Part shown: in pieces, positions 57,646-64,000 of the stretch
Layout of the letters: the number at the start of each line of letters is the position of its first letter
Numbering within the stretch: position 1 is the stretch's first letter
NCBI GenBank assembly: GCA_033344875.1
Contig: JAWPMO010000001.1
Location: 3,869,595 to 3,933,594, forward strand
Source of the DNA: Ilumatobacteraceae bacterium
Lineage (GTDB): Bacteria; Actinomycetota; Acidimicrobiia; Acidimicrobiales; Ilumatobacteraceae
Reading direction: 5' to 3'
DNA: 64,000 nt
Position numbers and translations under genes: made by a program
The notes under the pieces: generated by a model
What the model saw: only the letters and a program-made list of their open reading frames with translations
Database searches by the model: none
What the model was told of the DNA's origin: nothing

Positions 57646-59457
57646 ATGACGCTCACGCTCGACCCGACCTCGTTCGACAACGAGGCCGAAGCCCAGCTCG
57701 CGTCCGAGCCTGCCACGCAGGCCCGGACGAGGAAGTTCGTGAGATCCGAGCCTCCGAGCGACGATGGTGTGCGACCGGTCACCCGCTCGTTGATCGCGCT
57801 CGCGACTGCGTCGGCGCTGGCCCTCGGCGGTGCGGCCGTCGCCGGATTCGACGACGCTCCGAAGGTCGTCGAACGCCCGGTCGTGGGCATGTCCGACGTC
57901 GTCGACCAGGTCGGTGCGCGCGCTGCGTGGTCACAGGGGATCACCGGTTCCGGCGTCGTCGTCGCCGTCATCGACACGGGCGTCGCCCCGGTCGCCGAAC
58001 TCTCCGATCAGATCATCGCCACCGTCGATACCAGCGGGGAACGGTTCGACCCGACGTTGTCGAGCGGCGACGGGTTCGGGCACGGCACCCACATGGCCGG
58101 GATCATCGCCGGCCGCGCTCCGTCAGCCGACGTCGAGTCGGGCTCCGGCTTCGTCGGTGTCGCACCGGACGCCAAGATCGTGTCGGTCAAGGTCGCCGAC
58201 CGCACCGGTGCGGTTTCGGCCGCCGGCCTCCTCGACGGCATCGATTGGGCGATCGCACATCGCGACGAGTTGGGCATCGGCGTGCTGTCGATCGCGATCG
58301 ACTCCGACACCGGGGTGCCGTACGAGGCCGACCCCGTCGCAGCAGCGCTCGAACGTGCGTGGGCTGCGGGCATCGTCGTCGTCACGGCCGCCGGTAACGA
58401 CGGCCCCACGTCGAACGGGCTGAACTCCCCATCGCACGACCCGTACGTGATCAGCGTCGCCGGCCTCGAGTCAGCGTTCGGCGATTTCGAGGTCCCCTCG
58501 TGGGCGAGCCGCGGTGATGCAGATCGTCGCCCCGATCTCGCGGCCCCCGGCGCCCACATCGCGAGCCTGCGCGCCCCGGGCAGCGATGCCGACGTCAACC
58601 ACCCCGAGGGATACGTCGACGACCAGACGTTCCTGGGAAGTGGGTCGTCGCAGGCGGCCGCGGTGGTCGCCGGCGTGGCCGCGCTGTTGCGTTCGGCCGA
58701 TCCGACGCTGTCGCCAGATGAGGTCAAGGCGGCGCTGATCCGTTCGGCGCAACCGCTCGACGCCTCGCCGGACTTCGTCGGCGCCGGCGTGGTCGACGTG
58801 ATGGCGGCGCTGTCGGCCGATGTGAGCAACGCGACCCAGACCTGGATGCCGTCGACCGCAGCGTCGATCGTCGCCCCGGCACGGCACGAGTTCACCGCCA
58901 ACGACCTCTGGACCGGTAACACGTGGACGGGCAATACGTGGACCGGCAACACGTGGACGGGCAACACCTGGACGGGCAACACCTGGACGGGCAACACCTG
59001 GACGGGGAACACGTGGACCGGTAACACCTGGACGGGCAACACCTGGACGGGGAACACCTGGACGGGGAACACCTGGACGGGCAACACCTGGACGGGCAAC
59101 ACGTGGACGGGCAACACCTGGACGGGGAACACCTGGACGGGCAACACCTGGACGGGGAACACGTGGACCGGTAACACGTGGACCGGTAACACCTGGACCG
59201 GGAACACGTGGACGGGTAACACCTGGACGGGGAACACCTGGACCGGCAACACGTGGACGGGCAACACCTGGACGGGCAACACCTGGACGGGCAACACCTG
59301 GACCGGGAACACCTGGACGGGGAACACCTGGACGGGCAACACCTGGACCGGTAACACCTGGACGGGCAACACCTGGACCGGTAACACGTGGACGGGGAAC
59401 ACCTGGACGGGCAACACCTGGACGGGCAACACCTGGACGGGCAACACCTGGACCTGA
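57646..59457 (+). CDS. S8 subtilase with C-terminal WTGN repeats
   Basis: A 603-residue protein from ATG 57646 (GGAGG about 10 bases upstream). A membrane-type segment (SLIALATASALALGGAAVAG, about residues 46-66) precedes a subtilisin domain with all triad residues: Asp in VVAVIDTGVAP (about 108), His in GHGTHMAGIIAGR (about 147), Ser in LGSGSSQAAAVVAGVAALL (about 332). Residues about 422-603 are some 36 tandem pentapeptides T-W-T-G-N ending TWT. The tail may bind the cell surface or carbohydrate; that is inference. Divergent from the Tad locus. Confidence 0.92.
   Translation: MTLTLDPTSFDNEAEAQLASEPATQARTRKFVRSEPPSDDGVRPVTRSLIALATASALALGGAAVAGFDDAPKVVERPVVGMSDVVDQVGARAAWSQGITGSGVVVAVIDTGVAPVAELSDQIIATVDTSGERFDPTLSSGDGFGHGTHMAGIIAGRAPSADVESGSGFVGVAPDAKIVSVKVADRTGAVSAAGLLDGIDWAIAHRDELGIGVLSIAIDSDTGVPYEADPVAAALERAWAAGIVVVTAAGNDGPTSNGLNSPSHDPYVISVAGLESAFGDFEVPSWASRGDADRRPDLAAPGAHIASLRAPGSDADVNHPEGYVDDQTFLGSGSSQAAAVVAGVAALLRSADPTLSPDEVKAALIRSAQPLDASPDFVGAGVVDVMAALSADVSNATQTWMPSTAASIVAPARHEFTANDLWTGNTWTGNTWTGNTWTGNTWTGNTWTGNTWTGNTWTGNTWTGNTWTGNTWTGNTWTGNTWTGNTWTGNTWTGNTWTGNTWTGNTWTGNTWTGNTWTGNTWTGNTWTGNTWTGNTWTGNTWTGNTWTGNTWTGNTWTGNTWTGNTWTGNTWTGNTWTGNTWTGNTWTGNTWTGNTWTGNTWT
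58906..59454 (+). repeat. 15-bp tandem repeat encoding TWTGN
   Basis: Beginning CTC TGG ACC GGT AAC, units of ACS-TGG-ACS-GGN-AAC repeat in perfect register: 35 full TWTGN units after an initial LWTGN, then a final TWT and the stop. The Trp codon never varies; synonymous changes (ACC/ACG, GGC/GGG/GGT, one AAT) are scattered, so the protein repeat is conserved while the DNA drifts. Confidence 0.97.
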
Positions 59458-59492
59458 CCCTCGCAGACCGTCAGATGACGGACCGACGGTGA

Positions 59493-59525
59493 CCGGAGGG
59501 AGCGGGGACCACCCGCTCCCTCCGG
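59493..59525 (+). terminator. Strong hairpin after the subtilase
   Basis: CCGGAGGGAGCGGG-gacca-CCCGCTCCCTCCGG: a perfect 14-bp stem with a 5-base loop, 36 bases after the subtilase stop. No U tract, as common in actinobacteria. Confidence 0.85.
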
Positions 59526-59569
59526 CGCGTTGGGAGTAGGTTGCTCAGCAATGGGTCAGGAGCCCCCGA

Positions 59570-62080
59570 TTGACGCACGACGAGGTTGAACACACCCGGC
59601 CCAACGCCGGCGCGGTCGTGCGTGTCCGCCCTGACGTCCAGGTCGCGGCGATCACCCTCGGGATGCTCGCCGTCGCCGTCGGACTGTATGCCCTGCTGAG
59701 CGATCCGCGCGACGCCACCGTCGACACCGGGTGGTGGGCGATCGTCTCGGTCGCCGTCGCGTTCGGAGCGTTCGAGTACTCGGTCTTCAACGTCGTATTC
59801 CGGCGCCACGGCATCGCGTTCTCGATGTCGGAGATCCCGATGGCGATCGCGCTCGTGTTCGTCTCACCCGCGGCCGCGCTGATCGCCCGCCTCTCGGTCT
59901 CGGTGATCGTGCTGTTGACCAAGCGGCGCAATCGTGGCGTGAAACTCGCGTTCAACACCGTGTTGCTCGTCCTCGACCTGATGCTCACGTACACGCTCTT
60001 CCGTGCGCTCGTCTCGTGGTGGGGCGACGGTCCGGTCGGATTGATCTGCGGTGCAGTCCTGGCCCCCGTCGTCACCGCGCTGGCCACCTCGGTGCTCATC
60101 TCGACGGCGATCTCGCGCTACGAGGGTGACCTGCGCGAGCGGGTCGTCGCCGAGATCAGCGGCACGTGGTGGTTGTACCCGGTCACGTCGGTGCTCGGCG
60201 CGATGACGCTCGCCCTCGCGCTGATCGAACCGGTCCTCGTCGTCTTCGCCGTCCTGCCGACGGTGGGGATCTGGTACGTGCTCAACAACTTCGGCGTGCT
60301 CAACCAGTCGCTGCGCGACCTGCGCACGCTGCACGGGTTCGCCGGTCGGGTCGGCCGCACCCTCGACCCGCACCAGATCGGCGAGGTGGCGGTCGCCGAA
60401 CTGTTCCAAGATCTCCGCGCGACCGGGGTCGCGATCGTCCGGTTCACCGACGACGGCGCCGTCGTGCACCAGCGCGGGCAGGTCCCCGTCGACCTCCCCA
60501 CGTCGGGCGATGACGATCGTTGGGTCGAGCTGATCTCCGAGCCGGCCGCCCAGGTCGTCTCGCCGAGCGCTGCGCGTCGTCTCGGTGCCTCCGGTGCCGA
60601 GACACCGCTGCTGGTGGCCGGCATGTCCGACGCCGGTGCCGTGTTCGGCGCGATCGTCGTGTTCGTCCAGTGGAACACCGGGGAGGAGTTCGGCGACGCT
60701 GCGATCGTCCGGTTGACCAGCATGTCGGAGCAGCTGTCCTCGAGCCTCCGTAAGGGCGTGCTGCACGAGCGTCTGGAGTGGGAGGCTCGGCACGATGCGT
60801 TGACCGGGCTCCCGGGGCGGACCCTGTTCGAGCGATATGTCTCCGATGCCGCTCAGTCGCCGAAGACCGGCGTCTGGGCGGTGATGATGCTCGACCTCGA
60901 CCGGTTCAAGGAGGTCAACGACACGCTCGGCCACCACGCCGGCGACGCGTTGCTCGTCGAGTTCAGTCGTCGGATGACCGCGGTCCTCGGCCCGCGAGAC
61001 GTGTTGGCGCGCCTGGCAGGCGACGAGTTCGCCGTGCTGTGTCGGCGGGCGACGAGTGACGAGATCTTCGACCTCGCCCAGACGTGTGTGACCGAAGGCG
61101 GCCGGCCCGTCACGCTCGACGGTCTCGAGATCGTCGTGACCGTCAGCGTCGGAGTGGCCGAGATCATCGAGCGCGACGGCGAGGCGACCAAGCCGATGCG
61201 GCGCGCGGACATCGCGATGTACAACGCCAAGTGGCAGCGGACCGGCGTCGAGATGTACCGCGACGAGATCGACCGGAGGACACCGGCTCGACTCTCGATG
61301 CTCGGCGATCTGCGCACGGCGATCGAGACCGATCAGCTGACGGTCGTGTACCAGCCGAAGCTGAATCTGGCGACCGGACGGGTCGTCGGTGCCGAGGCGC
61401 TCGTGCGTTGGGATCATCCCATCCGCGGCACGGTGCCACCCGCCGAGTTCGTTCGCGTCGCCGAGGACACCGGCCTGATCAAGCAGCTGACCGACATCGT
61501 GCTCGCCAGCGGCATCAGGATGCTGGCCGAGATCCAACGAGCGGGTCTCGACGTCGACGTCTCCGTCAACGTGTCGACCCACGATCTCTTCGACGCCCGC
61601 CTCCCCGACCGTGTCCGCGGCTACCTCGGCTCCCACCACGTCGACCCGTCGAGGCTCACGCTGGAGATCACGGAGTCGTCGCTGTTCGTCGACGCGCCCC
61701 GCACTCGGGCGACGATCGACGGGCTCTACGAGGTGGGCCTGCGGATGGCGGTCGACGATTTCGGTACCGGGTACTCGTCGCTGAGCTACCTCCGACGGCT
61801 GCCGGTGCACGAGCTGAAGATCGACCAGAGCTTCGTGGCCCGCATGCTCGTCGACCCGCAGGACGAGGTGATCGTCCGGTCGACGATCGATCTCGGCCAC
61901 AACCTCGGCCTGGCGGTCGTCGCCGAGGGTGTCGAGTCGTTCGACGTGCTCGACCGGCTCCGCGAGTTCGGGTGCGACGTCGCGCAGGGGTATGCGATCT
62001 CCGAGCCGATGCACGCCGACGACCTGGTCGACTGGTTGCAGGGAGTGTCCACCCGCGCGTGGCAGAGCGCCGCCGACTGA
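59570..62080 (+). CDS. Membrane GGDEF-EAL cyclic-di-GMP protein
   Basis: An 836-residue protein. TTG 59570 is preceded by AGGAG at 7-base spacing, supporting it over internal ATGs. About seven membrane spans (residues 25-245), a GAF-like domain (about 255-395), a GGDEF domain with LDRFKEVNDTLGHHAGDALL and RLAGDEFAVL (AGDEF for GGDEF, near 480), and an EAL domain with GAEALVRWDHP (about 605), VSVNVSTHDL, LEITESSLF, VDDFGTGYSSLSYL, LKIDQSFV and AEGVES. All EAL catalytic residues appear intact, so phosphodiesterase activity is likely; cyclase activity is possible. No RxxD inhibitory site is evident. Confidence 0.92.
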   Translation: MTHDEVEHTRPNAGAVVRVRPDVQVAAITLGMLAVAVGLYALLSDPRDATVDTGWWAIVSVAVAFGAFEYSVFNVVFRRHGIAFSMSEIPMAIALVFVSPAAALIARLSVSVIVLLTKRRNRGVKLAFNTVLLVLDLMLTYTLFRALVSWWGDGPVGLICGAVLAPVVTALATSVLISTAISRYEGDLRERVVAEISGTWWLYPVTSVLGAMTLALALIEPVLVVFAVLPTVGIWYVLNNFGVLNQSLRDLRTLHGFAGRVGRTLDPHQIGEVAVAELFQDLRATGVAIVRFTDDGAVVHQRGQVPVDLPTSGDDDRWVELISEPAAQVVSPSAARRLGASGAETPLLVAGMSDAGAVFGAIVVFVQWNTGEEFGDAAIVRLTSMSEQLSSSLRKGVLHERLEWEARHDALTGLPGRTLFERYVSDAAQSPKTGVWAVMMLDLDRFKEVNDTLGHHAGDALLVEFSRRMTAVLGPRDVLARLAGDEFAVLCRRATSDEIFDLAQTCVTEGGRPVTLDGLEIVVTVSVGVAEIIERDGEATKPMRRADIAMYNAKWQRTGVEMYRDEIDRRTPARLSMLGDLRTAIETDQLTVVYQPKLNLATGRVVGAEALVRWDHPIRGTVPPAEFVRVAEDTGLIKQLTDIVLASGIRMLAEIQRAGLDVDVSVNVSTHDLFDARLPDRVRGYLGSHHVDPSRLTLEITESSLFVDAPRTRATIDGLYEVGLRMAVDDFGTGYSSLSYLRRLPVHELKIDQSFVARMLVDPQDEVIVRSTIDLGHNLGLAVVAEGVESFDVLDRLREFGCDVAQGYAISEPMHADDLVDWLQGVSTRAWQSAAD

Positions 62081-62083
62081 GCC

Positions 62084-63043
62084 TCAGTCGGCGGCACCGG
62101 TCACGTTGTGCAGCGGCTCGCCGTCGGTGTGACGTCGGAAGTTCTCGATGAACTGCCGGATCGATCGTTGGCGCGACCGATCGGTGTTGCCCGACGAGTG
62201 CGGGGTGATGATGACGTTGGGCAGGTCCCACAGCGGGCTCGTCGACGGGAGCGGTTCGGTCGCGAACACGTCGAGACCCGCGCCGCCCAGATGACCGGAT
62301 GACAGCGCATCGGCCAGCGCGACCTCGTCGACGATCTCGCCGCGACCCACGTTGACGAACCACGCGCCGCGGCGCATCGTGGCGAACGCGTCGGCGTCGA
62401 ACATGCCGGCGGTCTGCGCGTTCAGCGGCGCGGCGACGACGATCGCGTCGGCCCAACCCAGCAGTTCCGCGAGCTGCTCGTTCGGCCAGGTCTCGCAGGG
62501 TTCGTCGCCCCGGACGGTGCGGCGGAGACCGACGACATCCATCTCGAACGCCCGGGCCAGCCGTTCGACCTCGGTGCCGATCCCGCCGAGTCCGACGATC
62601 CCGAGACGGAGCCCGTGCAGGTCGCGGGACGGTCCGGGCGACCAGCGCCGCTCGCTCTGGGCCCGGTTGAGCCGAGGGAGATCGCGGCTCAACGCGAGCA
62701 GGTAGAGCATGACCGTCTGAGCGATCGACGGCGCCGACGATCCGGCGCTACAGGTCACCGTGACGCCCCGGTCACGGATCGCGCCGAAGACCGGGTGGTC
62801 GGTGCCGGCCGAGAACGACTGGAGCCATTCGAGGTGCGGCGCCCGCGTGCAGGCGCCGAGGAACGACCCGGATCGTTCCGGCCACGTGTCGCCGGAGAAG
62901 AATGCGATCGTGATGCGTTCGAGATCGGCCGGTGCCACGTGCTCGCTGCCGACCAGTCGGACGACGTCGATCGTCGGGTCGATCGCGACGATGTCGTCGC
63001 CGTGGTCGTCCCAGAACGTGTCGGAGCAGAAGAGCGTCGCCAT
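62084..63043 (-). CDS. D-2-hydroxyacid dehydrogenase
   Basis: A 319-residue NAD(P)-dependent 2-hydroxyacid dehydrogenase. The Rossmann motif is LRLGIVGLGGIGTEVERLAR (GxGxxG), with conserved VVAAPLNAQTAGM, FVNVGRGEIVDEVALADAL (catalytic Arg), AGLDVFATEPLP (Glu) and NVIITPHSSGNT (His). Substrate unknown. Convergent with the GGDEF-EAL gene, 3 bases apart. Confidence 0.92.
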   Translation of the reverse strand: MATLFCSDTFWDDHGDDIVAIDPTIDVVRLVGSEHVAPADLERITIAFFSGDTWPERSGSFLGACTRAPHLEWLQSFSAGTDHPVFGAIRDRGVTVTCSAGSSAPSIAQTVMLYLLALSRDLPRLNRAQSERRWSPGPSRDLHGLRLGIVGLGGIGTEVERLARAFEMDVVGLRRTVRGDEPCETWPNEQLAELLGWADAIVVAAPLNAQTAGMFDADAFATMRRGAWFVNVGRGEIVDEVALADALSSGHLGGAGLDVFATEPLPSTSPLWDLPNVIITPHSSGNTDRSRQRSIRQFIENFRRHTDGEPLHNVTGAAD

Positions 63044-63163
63044 GTCGGTCGACGGTAATCAACCGACCGTCGAAGTTCGGGCTCGTGGTGTGCGAACGGA
63101 TGGGGCGATCGGGTGGAGTCGGCGTTCGGTCGGCACCCGCCGGTAACGTGCGGGGCACTACCG

Positions 63164-63256
63164 GGAGGTGTCTGGGTACCTGGTGGGCTCCGCCGCCTTC
63201 AAAGCGGTTGGGACGGGCGATCCCCGTCCGGCGGGTTCGATTCCCGTCCACCTCCG
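63164..63256 (+). tRNA. selC: tRNA-Sec (anticodon UCA)
   Basis: A 93-nt gene: acceptor GGAGGTG pairs with CACCTCC, discriminator G (63256); anticodon stem CCGC/GCGG around loop CTTCAAA, with TCA at 63199-63201; a long variable arm GGGACGGG-CGAT-CCCCGTCC; T-arm GCGGG-TTCGATT-CCCGT. The long acceptor plus T-stem, large extra arm and UCA anticodon are diagnostic of selenocysteine tRNA. It implies that the host decodes some UGA codons as selenocysteine; selA, selB and selD are not in the window. Confidence 0.95.
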
Positions 63257-63267
63257 ATTGCAGTCGA

Positions 63268-63314
63268 ACCCTGGACCGCATGCACCGCCACGTGGGGTGA
63301 TGCGGCTCCAGGGT
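63268..63314 (+). terminator. Long hairpin downstream of tRNA-Sec
   Basis: ACCCTGGA-CCGCAT-g-CACC pairs with GGTG-ATGCGG-c-TCCAGGGT: 18 base pairs with two single-base bulges around the loop, starting 12 bases after the tRNA. Probably the terminator of the tRNA transcript. Confidence 0.65.
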
Positions 63315-63357
63315 CCGATGTCCGGTTCCGGAGCACAGGGTGAGCGCACCGCGTCGG

Positions 63358-63771
63358 TCAGATCTCCTCGATCGCCAGTGCCAGTTTCATCGCTCTGGCG
63401 GTCGGCCACCGCCGATCGGTCGTGATGATTCGGTCGGCGCGGGAGGTCTCCGCGGTCGCAATGACGAGCGCGTCGGGGAGCTTCAACGTGCGATGCCGGG
63501 CGCGAAGCCCAGCTGCTCGTGTGGCGATGTCCTCGTCGAGGGGGACGACGGACACGGGCAGCCGACCGATGGCAGTGCGCACGAGTTCGACTGCTGTCGT
63601 GCTGCGTCGGGCGGGACCGACGAGACACTCGGCCAGCGCCGATGCCGCTATCGAGAGCCTGTCGGCCTGTCCGAGGGCATTCGCCAGGGCTGAGGTGGCA
63701 GCGTCGTGGTGGGTGTCGTCGGCATCGAGGAACGCGATGATGACCCCTGCGTCGAGGTGGGTCAGTCCCAT
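63358..63771 (-). CDS. vapC: PIN-domain toxin (VapC family)
   Basis: A 137-residue PIN-domain ribonuclease. Acidic residues expected for the metal site are visible: LDAGVIIAFLDADD at the N-terminus, ALAECLVG in the middle, LKLPDALVIATAE and IITTDRRW near the C-terminus. Its start overlaps the antitoxin gene's stop by about 10 bases. A type II toxin that cleaves RNA in related systems. Confidence 0.88.
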   Translation of the reverse strand: MGLTHLDAGVIIAFLDADDTHHDAATSALANALGQADRLSIAASALAECLVGPARRSTTAVELVRTAIGRLPVSVVPLDEDIATRAAGLRARHRTLKLPDALVIATAETSRADRIITTDRRWPTARAMKLALAIEEI

Positions 63772-64000
63772 TCGGAACGAAGGTCGTCCAACTCGGTGGG
63801 GTGGTAGGTGCCGGTGAGCGCTCCAGCGAACTCGGCGACGACGTCGTGTTCGCGCTGCAGGATGACTCGTCCAGCTCCGTCGGCGTGAGCGACCACGCGG
63901 TCACCGACCTCGAGACCGGCATTGCGGAGTGCGTCGGCTGGAATGGTGATCTGATTCTTGGAACTGATCGTGGATGTCCCTCGTCGCCGTTCCTTTACAT
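63762..64000 (-). CDS. vapB: AbrB/SpoVT-like antitoxin (VapB), 5' end cut by window edge
   Basis: Minus-strand frame ending at TGA 63762-63764. It reads TSTISSKNQITIPADALRNA, GLEVGDRVVAHADGAGRVIL, then FAGALTGTYHPTELDDLRSE and WD. ISSKNQITIP-ALRNAGL-GDRV is the swapped-hairpin AbrB DNA-binding motif. The frame is open to the window edge, so the start codon lies beyond. Antitoxin to the overlapping VapC. Confidence 0.85.
   Translation of the reverse strand, partial: VKERRRGTSTISSKNQITIPADALRNAGLEVGDRVVAHADGAGRVILQREHDVVAEFAGALTGTYHPTELDDLRSEWD

Noticed and set aside
58008-59447. A 479-codon minus-strand frame with VLPVQV repeats
   Set aside because: It is the complement of the WTGN repeat and subtilase; the protein is an artefact of the repeat.
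58906-59454. Tandem 15-bp repeats as a possible CRISPR array
   Set aside because: The units are contiguous without spacers and in frame with the subtilase.
59864-62014. A 716-codon minus-strand frame
   Set aside because: Antisense to the GGDEF-EAL gene, whose motifs are all intact on the plus strand.

Overview
The window is a high-GC actinobacterial chromosome segment. The gene content (mycothiol-type sigma/anti-sigma pair, DUF2510, MobF relaxase, Tad pilus, DUF4244 pilin) suggests an Acidimicrobiia/Ilumatobacter-like organism; this is inference from gene content, not a database match. The cell appears able to read UGA as selenocysteine, because a complete tRNA-Sec(UCA) gene lies at 63164-63256.

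Left chromosomal flank (1-12865): an overlapping epimerase / PlsC-like / hydrolase operon; an M23 peptidase; a DUF2510-scramblase-like protein; tilS; a VanZ protein; an ECF sigma factor with its zinc anti-sigma factor; a MarR regulator; a GDP-fucose synthase; and a chain of ABM-domain protein, diacylglycerol-kinase-like protein and membrane-fused spermidine-synthase-like protein.

Mobile element (12866-43447): a 30.6-kb integrative mobilizable element sits in tRNA-Thr(CGU). It is bounded by a 43-bp direct repeat of the tRNA 3' half and carries a tyrosine integrase, an HTH/excisionase-type protein, a MobF relaxase and a RelE-type toxin-antitoxin pair, but no recognisable type IV secretion genes. 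Its cargo is metal resistance plus envelope remodelling: ArsR / CDF / DUF3703-methyltransferase / HMA-CDF; ArsR-rhodanese with an MFS pump; DUF305; a rhodanese lipoprotein; M23 peptidases; CopC-CopD; a cupredoxin lipoprotein; a multicopper oxidase (frameshifted); a DUF411 lipoprotein with an in-frame UGA; MerR; a CPH-type copper ATPase; two L,D-transpeptidases; Lgt; and a BlaI / M56-protease pair. Five 17-bp dyads of 7-3-7 form, close to TACTACA-N3-TGTCGTA, lie upstream of cargo genes including both L,D-transpeptidases and the lgt-blaI-M56 / oxidase divergent promoter. They look like a BlaI-type regulon. The main candidate discovery is the DUF411 gene: its UGA replaces exactly the first Cys of the conserved CGCC motif, is followed by a SECIS-like hairpin with GGUC in the apical loop, and the same window carries the tRNA-Sec.

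Right chromosomal flank (43406-64000): the intact tRNA-Thr, DUF2177, holB, tmk, two membrane/exported proteins, topA, a DJ-1-like protein, rsgA, an acyl-CoA dehydrogenase, DUF952, a STAS protein, a complete small Tad pilus locus (tadZ-A-B-C, DUF4244 pilin, TadE-like), a subtilase with about 36 tandem WTGN repeats, a GGDEF-EAL protein, a 2-hydroxyacid dehydrogenase, tRNA-Sec and a VapBC module cut by the window edge.

The element shows decay as well as function: a frameshifted oxidase, a cupredoxin remnant and a 5'-truncated M23 gene. The DUF411 UGA must therefore be weighed against simple mutation.
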